Assembly (NCBI GenBank): GCA_002706885.1
Contig: PAKY01000074.1
Coordinates: forward strand, 1-45,159
Origin: Phycisphaerae bacterium
GTDB lineage: Bacteria; Planctomycetota; Phycisphaerae; Phycisphaerales; UBA1924
Length of the DNA stretch: 45,159 nt
Direction of reading: 5' to 3'
Position numbers and translations under genes: made by a program. This document shows positions 42,238 through 45,159 of this stretch, piece by piece. A model generated the notes under the pieces. That model was not told the DNA's origin, did no database searches, and worked only from the letters and a program-made list of their open reading frames with translations. Every line of letters begins with the position of its first letter. The first letter of the stretch is position 1.

Positions 42238-43101
42238 TCACGCTCGCGCGAACTTGCGCCGTTCGATGTCGCTCAGCTCACGCCCCATCCACTCGTACAC
42301 CCGATCGATGCTCACCTTGAGCGGACGCTCTGGCTCTTCGAGATCGGGGAACCACATCCGGTCGTACTCGACGCACGCCCATCCGCTGTATCCAGACGCG
42401 CCGAGGCGCCTCACGACGCCCGCGACCTCGTTCTCACCGTCACCCAGAGCGACCGGACGCCCCTCGATATAGTCCTTCAGCCGGACAACAGCGAGGCGTC
42501 CAGCGAGTCGGTCGACGCCTTCCACCGGATCCTCGTCGTGCGCTTCCGCCACCGCCGGCGTGTAGCAAGCCTCGACAAGCGGCGAGCCGACGCGGTCGAT
42601 CAACTCCGCGAGATCGCGGGCCAGGGGGAACGCCCCGCCGTTCTCGACGAGCAACTTCACACCTGTGTGACGCGCCGTCCGTGAGGCGAGCTCGAGCCGC
42701 TCGACGAGCCGACGCATCCCCGCCGAACGCCCCTCGCCCGCCGGAAGCTCGAAACCGAACACGCGAACATAAGGGCACTCGATCGACGCCGCTAGATGAA
42801 CGAACGACCGCGTCTCGCGAACCGGCCGTTCGACATCGCCGAAGACTCGACCGATGATCGGCGGCCAGATCGGCGCATCGAATCTGACCGAGGTTGCAAG
42901 GCCTGCCGGATCGATCCCCGCGTCCTCCAGAATGTCCCGAACCTTCGCTCCCGCCGTCAGGGCGGGGTCACTCGCGAGTTCGACCGAGTCGGCCCCGAAG
43001 GTCCGAAGCTCAATCCCCGAGTAGCCAAGGCTCGCGCCGAGCTGTGCGGTCTGCTCGAGCGTCCATTGCGGGCAGGCGACGGTGCTGAAGGCGATCTTCA
43101 T
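42238..43101 (-). CDS. Sugar phosphate isomerase/epimerase-type TIM-barrel protein
   Basis: 287 aa from ATG 43101. AP-endonuclease-2-like TIM barrel (xylose isomerase superfamily): MKIAFSTVACPQWTLEQT, GYSGIELRTFG, FGFELPAGEGR, GVKLLVENGGAF, then VVRLKDYIEGRP and WACVEYDRMW. The acidic residues in LVENGG and CVEYDR are at the usual divalent-metal positions. Members include hydroxypyruvate isomerase, inosose dehydratase and many sugar epimerases; substrate unknown here. It is followed 4 bp later by queG, probably in one transcript, and is divergent from the tryptophan dioxygenase gene. Confidence 0.87.
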   Translation of the reverse strand: MKIAFSTVACPQWTLEQTAQLGASLGYSGIELRTFGADSVELASDPALTAGAKVRDILEDAGIDPAGLATSVRFDAPIWPPIIGRVFGDVERPVRETRSFVHLAASIECPYVRVFGFELPAGEGRSAGMRRLVERLELASRTARHTGVKLLVENGGAFPLARDLAELIDRVGSPLVEACYTPAVAEAHDEDPVEGVDRLAGRLAVVRLKDYIEGRPVALGDGENEVAGVVRRLGASGYSGWACVEYDRMWFPDLEEPERPLKVSIDRVYEWMGRELSDIERRKFARA

Positions 43102-43240
43102 GATGCGGCGTCCGTTGGTGTCCGTGCGGATGGCCCCGTCCGGGACCGCCCGCATGGTAGGGAATCCACGCCCGCCGGTGGGCGCCCCCGCGGGTAGCCT
43201 GTCGGGAGAACCCCACGACGCCCAATCCGGAGCCCGACGC

Positions 43241-44077
43241 ATGGCCCAGCGCGAATTCGAATCCTCTCTGGTCACCGATCACGCCGACCGCATGACCTAT
43301 TCAGGCTACCTCCGCCTCGACAAGGTGCTGACCGCCCAGGACCCCCTCTCCAGCCCGCCCCACCACGACGAGACGCTCTTCATCATCCAGCATCAAACCA
43401 CCGAGCTTTGGCTCAAGCTCGTCATCCACGAGCTCAAGGCCGCCCTCGACCACATCCCGGGCGGCCGCCTCGACGCCCGCTTCAAGATCCTCGCACGGGT
43501 CAAGAACGTCCTCCACGTGCTCTTGGAACAGTGGAGCGTCCTCGCCACGCTCACCCCAAGCGAGTACACCCAGTTCCGTGATGTGCTGGGCTCGAGTTCG
43601 GGGTTTCAGAGCGTTCAGTACCGCCTCGTTGAGTTCATGCTCGGCAACAAAGACGAACGGATGATCAACGTCCATCGTCACGACACCGACGCCACGGCCC
43701 AACTGGAGGCCGCGCTGAAGGCGCCAAGCGTCTACGACGCCTTCCTCCGCCACCTCGCCAGCCGCGGGCTCCCCGTGCCCACCGACGTCCTCAACCGAGA
43801 CGTGACCAAGCCGCACGAGTCGAACGCCGGCGTCCTCGAGGTCTTCAAGAACATTTACACCCACCCGAACGAGCACTGGGATGCCTACGAAATGTGTGAG
43901 AAGCTCGTCGACGTCGAGGAGCAGATCTCCCTGTGGCGGTTCCGGCATATGCGCGTGGTCGAACGAATCATCGGCTACAAGACCGGCACGGGCGGTTCCA
44001 GCGGCGTCCCGTTCCTCCGCAAGATGATCGACCATCGATTCTTTCCGGAGCTCTGGGAGGTACGCACGCACCTCTGA
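43241..44077 (+). CDS. kynA: Tryptophan 2,3-dioxygenase
   Basis: 278 aa. Heme enzyme that opens the indole ring of L-Trp to N-formylkynurenine. Diagnostic: MTYSGYLRLDKVLTAQ, ETLFIIQHQTTELWLKL with active-site H51, GSSSGFQSVQYRLVEF, heme ligand H236 in LWRFRHMRVVERIIG and substrate loop GYKTGTGGSSGVPFL. Length matches the family (about 280-290). GGAG lies 8 nt upstream of the ATG. No kynB, kynU or other kynurenine gene is adjacent, so the role (catabolism or NAD synthesis) cannot be settled from here. Confidence 0.97.
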   Translation: MAQREFESSLVTDHADRMTYSGYLRLDKVLTAQDPLSSPPHHDETLFIIQHQTTELWLKLVIHELKAALDHIPGGRLDARFKILARVKNVLHVLLEQWSVLATLTPSEYTQFRDVLGSSSGFQSVQYRLVEFMLGNKDERMINVHRHDTDATAQLEAALKAPSVYDAFLRHLASRGLPVPTDVLNRDVTKPHESNAGVLEVFKNIYTHPNEHWDAYEMCEKLVDVEEQISLWRFRHMRVVERIIGYKTGTGGSSGVPFLRKMIDHRFFPELWEVRTHL

Positions 44078-44083
44078 AAGCCC

Positions 44084-44118
44084 TCGGTCGGTATTCCCAA
44101 CGACGCCGCGCCGACCGA
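44084..44118 (+). terminator. Hairpin between kynA and the DUF4097-like gene
   Basis: An 8-bp perfect inverted repeat (TCGGTCGG / CCGACCGA) with a 19-nt loop is followed by TCCCTCTTTC. The loop is long and the T-run is broken, so termination is possible but weak. The ribosome site of the next gene follows directly. Confidence 0.35.
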
Positions 44119-44142
44119 TCCCTCTTTCAGGAGAACAGAACG

Positions 44143-45159
44143 ATGCGCGCTCTCGCCGTCCCCGCCGCTCTGACCGCCACGACCTCGGCCCTCACCATCG
44201 CCGGCGGTTGCGCCTCCTACAGCACGACCCATCGCTACGAGCAGGCAAGGGTCATTCGCGTCACCGACGCCCAAGCCTACGACCTCGATATCTTCACCAA
44301 TTTTGGGGATGTCGACATTGCCCCAACAAGCGTCCCACTGCCCGCTTGGGCTCACAAGCATGCGGCGCCCGATCTCGACCTTCAGGCCCGTGACGGCGAG
44401 TTACTCATTGTCGCAGTCGTGGGCTCGAATTATCCGGAGCGAGTCGACGCTGCGCGGGTCGAGCCGCGTTTCGAGGGTGACCGACTCACGCTCAGCGCCG
44501 CGTGGCCGACTCCGCTGCCGAAGAACGCTGGTGACGGCGTCCGGTACGCCCTGCGTGGGCCGGGATTCCGAAACGCAACCGTGTTCACCGACTTCGGCGA
44601 TATCTACCTCGAAAACGCCACGGGTCACGCCGATCTCGACAGCGACTACGGAGACATCACCCTCGCGCGACACGGCGGGTCGGCCGACTTGTTCACCGAC
44701 TACGGCGACATCGACGTCGACGTTGCCTCGGGTCATCACGGACCGTTCGTCCTGGAGACGGACTACGGAGACATTGTCGCCCGCGGGGTGAACTGCGACA
44801 TCGACGCGAAGAGCGACTACGGAGACGTCGAGCTCTACGCCGTAGGGGGAGGCGTGAAGGCGTTCAGCGATTTCGGCAAGATCGATGTCTCGCTGCTGCC
44901 CTCGAACCCCGGCCCCGTCGAACTTTTCACCGACTTTGGCGATATCGACCTGCTCGTCGGACCGGACTTCCAAGGTGATCTGGAAACGAAGGCCGATTCC
45001 GGCTCCACGCGACTGCGCAACGACTCAGGAGCGAACTTCGAGTCCTTCGGCGACGACGACTTCCGAGTCGTGCGGTTCGGGCGCTCCGACGCTCGCAGCC
45101 ACGCCCGAACCGACTTCGGTGATGTCCATGTGACGATCGGACGCCCGTCCTCCGCTGGC
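44143..45159 (+). CDS. DUF4097-like repeat lipoprotein, 3'-truncated by window edge
   Basis: 339 codons open to the edge. CAGGAG upstream supports the ATG at 44143. An N-terminal lipoprotein signal ends in IAGGC (lipidated C23 likely). The rest is a repeated beta pattern: about nine copies of D-F/Y-G-D-I (NFGDVDI, TDFGDIYL, SDYGDITL, TDYGDIDV, TDYGDIVA, SDYGDVEL, SDFGKIDV, TDFGDIDL, TDFGDVHV) spaced 20-35 residues apart. This is the style of DUF4097/DUF2807 solenoid proteins, parallel beta-helices exposed at the cell surface. One variant is FGK instead of FGD. Role as a putative adhesin or envelope protein is inference. Confidence 0.8.
   Translation, partial: MRALAVPAALTATTSALTIAGGCASYSTTHRYEQARVIRVTDAQAYDLDIFTNFGDVDIAPTSVPLPAWAHKHAAPDLDLQARDGELLIVAVVGSNYPERVDAARVEPRFEGDRLTLSAAWPTPLPKNAGDGVRYALRGPGFRNATVFTDFGDIYLENATGHADLDSDYGDITLARHGGSADLFTDYGDIDVDVASGHHGPFVLETDYGDIVARGVNCDIDAKSDYGDVELYAVGGGVKAFSDFGKIDVSLLPSNPGPVELFTDFGDIDLLVGPDFQGDLETKADSGSTRLRNDSGANFESFGDDDFRVVRFGRSDARSHARTDFGDVHVTIGRPSSAG

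Overview
The window is GC-rich, densely packed bacterial chromosome with no plasmid, phage, transposon, CRISPR, rRNA or tRNA signature that I could find. Its gene set points to a flagellated Planctomycetota, most likely class Phycisphaerae. The pointers are a very long FliD with repeated hook-IN motifs, a PEP-CTERM-like protein ending in a short Arg-rich tail, signal-peptide-bearing F0 subunits, a queuosine enzyme (QueG), HscB and tandem CNNM proteins. The phylum is a fair inference and the class is less certain.

Layout. (1) 1-2892, minus strand: a translationally coupled operon of a rhodanese-like lipoprotein, HscB and two CNNM membrane proteins, joined by three ATGA overlaps. It is divergent from a secreted DsbD-alpha-like protein and a redoxin (2980-4573), so the junction looks devoted to extracytoplasmic thiol chemistry. 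(2) 4759-10721: an enlarged RseP-type site-2 protease, an alpha/beta hydrolase, a UPF0173 hydrolase, a strange Phe-Gly-repeat protein (8627-9355) and GpsA. (3) 10886-15835: a P1B-type metal ATPase with a CPS motif, MgtE, a GNAT enzyme and a small membrane protein. (4) 16058-20680: FliD, FliS and the convergent HolB. (5) 20803-28920: AlaS, then an F0-only ATP synthase cluster (AtpZ-like, AtpI-like, B, E, F, H) closed by a terminator, then Pgk. The F1 genes atpA, atpG, atpD and atpC are absent here. (6) 28921-34472: a frameshifted DUF433 antitoxin remnant, a GT39/ArnT-like glycosyltransferase, a PEP-CTERM-like protein, a 4-oxalocrotonate tautomerase, MutL with the endonuclease motif and a HIT protein. 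(7) 34578-45159: an FHA-like/pseudokinase fusion, a two-part GNAT, an MBL hydrolase, a DUF4442 protein, an unknown multi-pass membrane protein, QueG, a TIM-barrel isomerase, tryptophan 2,3-dioxygenase and a partial DUF4097-like lipoprotein.

Whole-window patterns. About ten genes lack a good Shine-Dalgarno site but carry a TANNNT -10-like hexamer ending 5-9 nt before the start codon, which predicts leaderless mRNAs. Three convergent pairs end in interlocked stop codons (CTAA, TTAG, CTAG). My best candidates for something undescribed are the almost uncharged FG-repeat protein, the FHA/pseudokinase fusion and the leaderless-promoter pattern.
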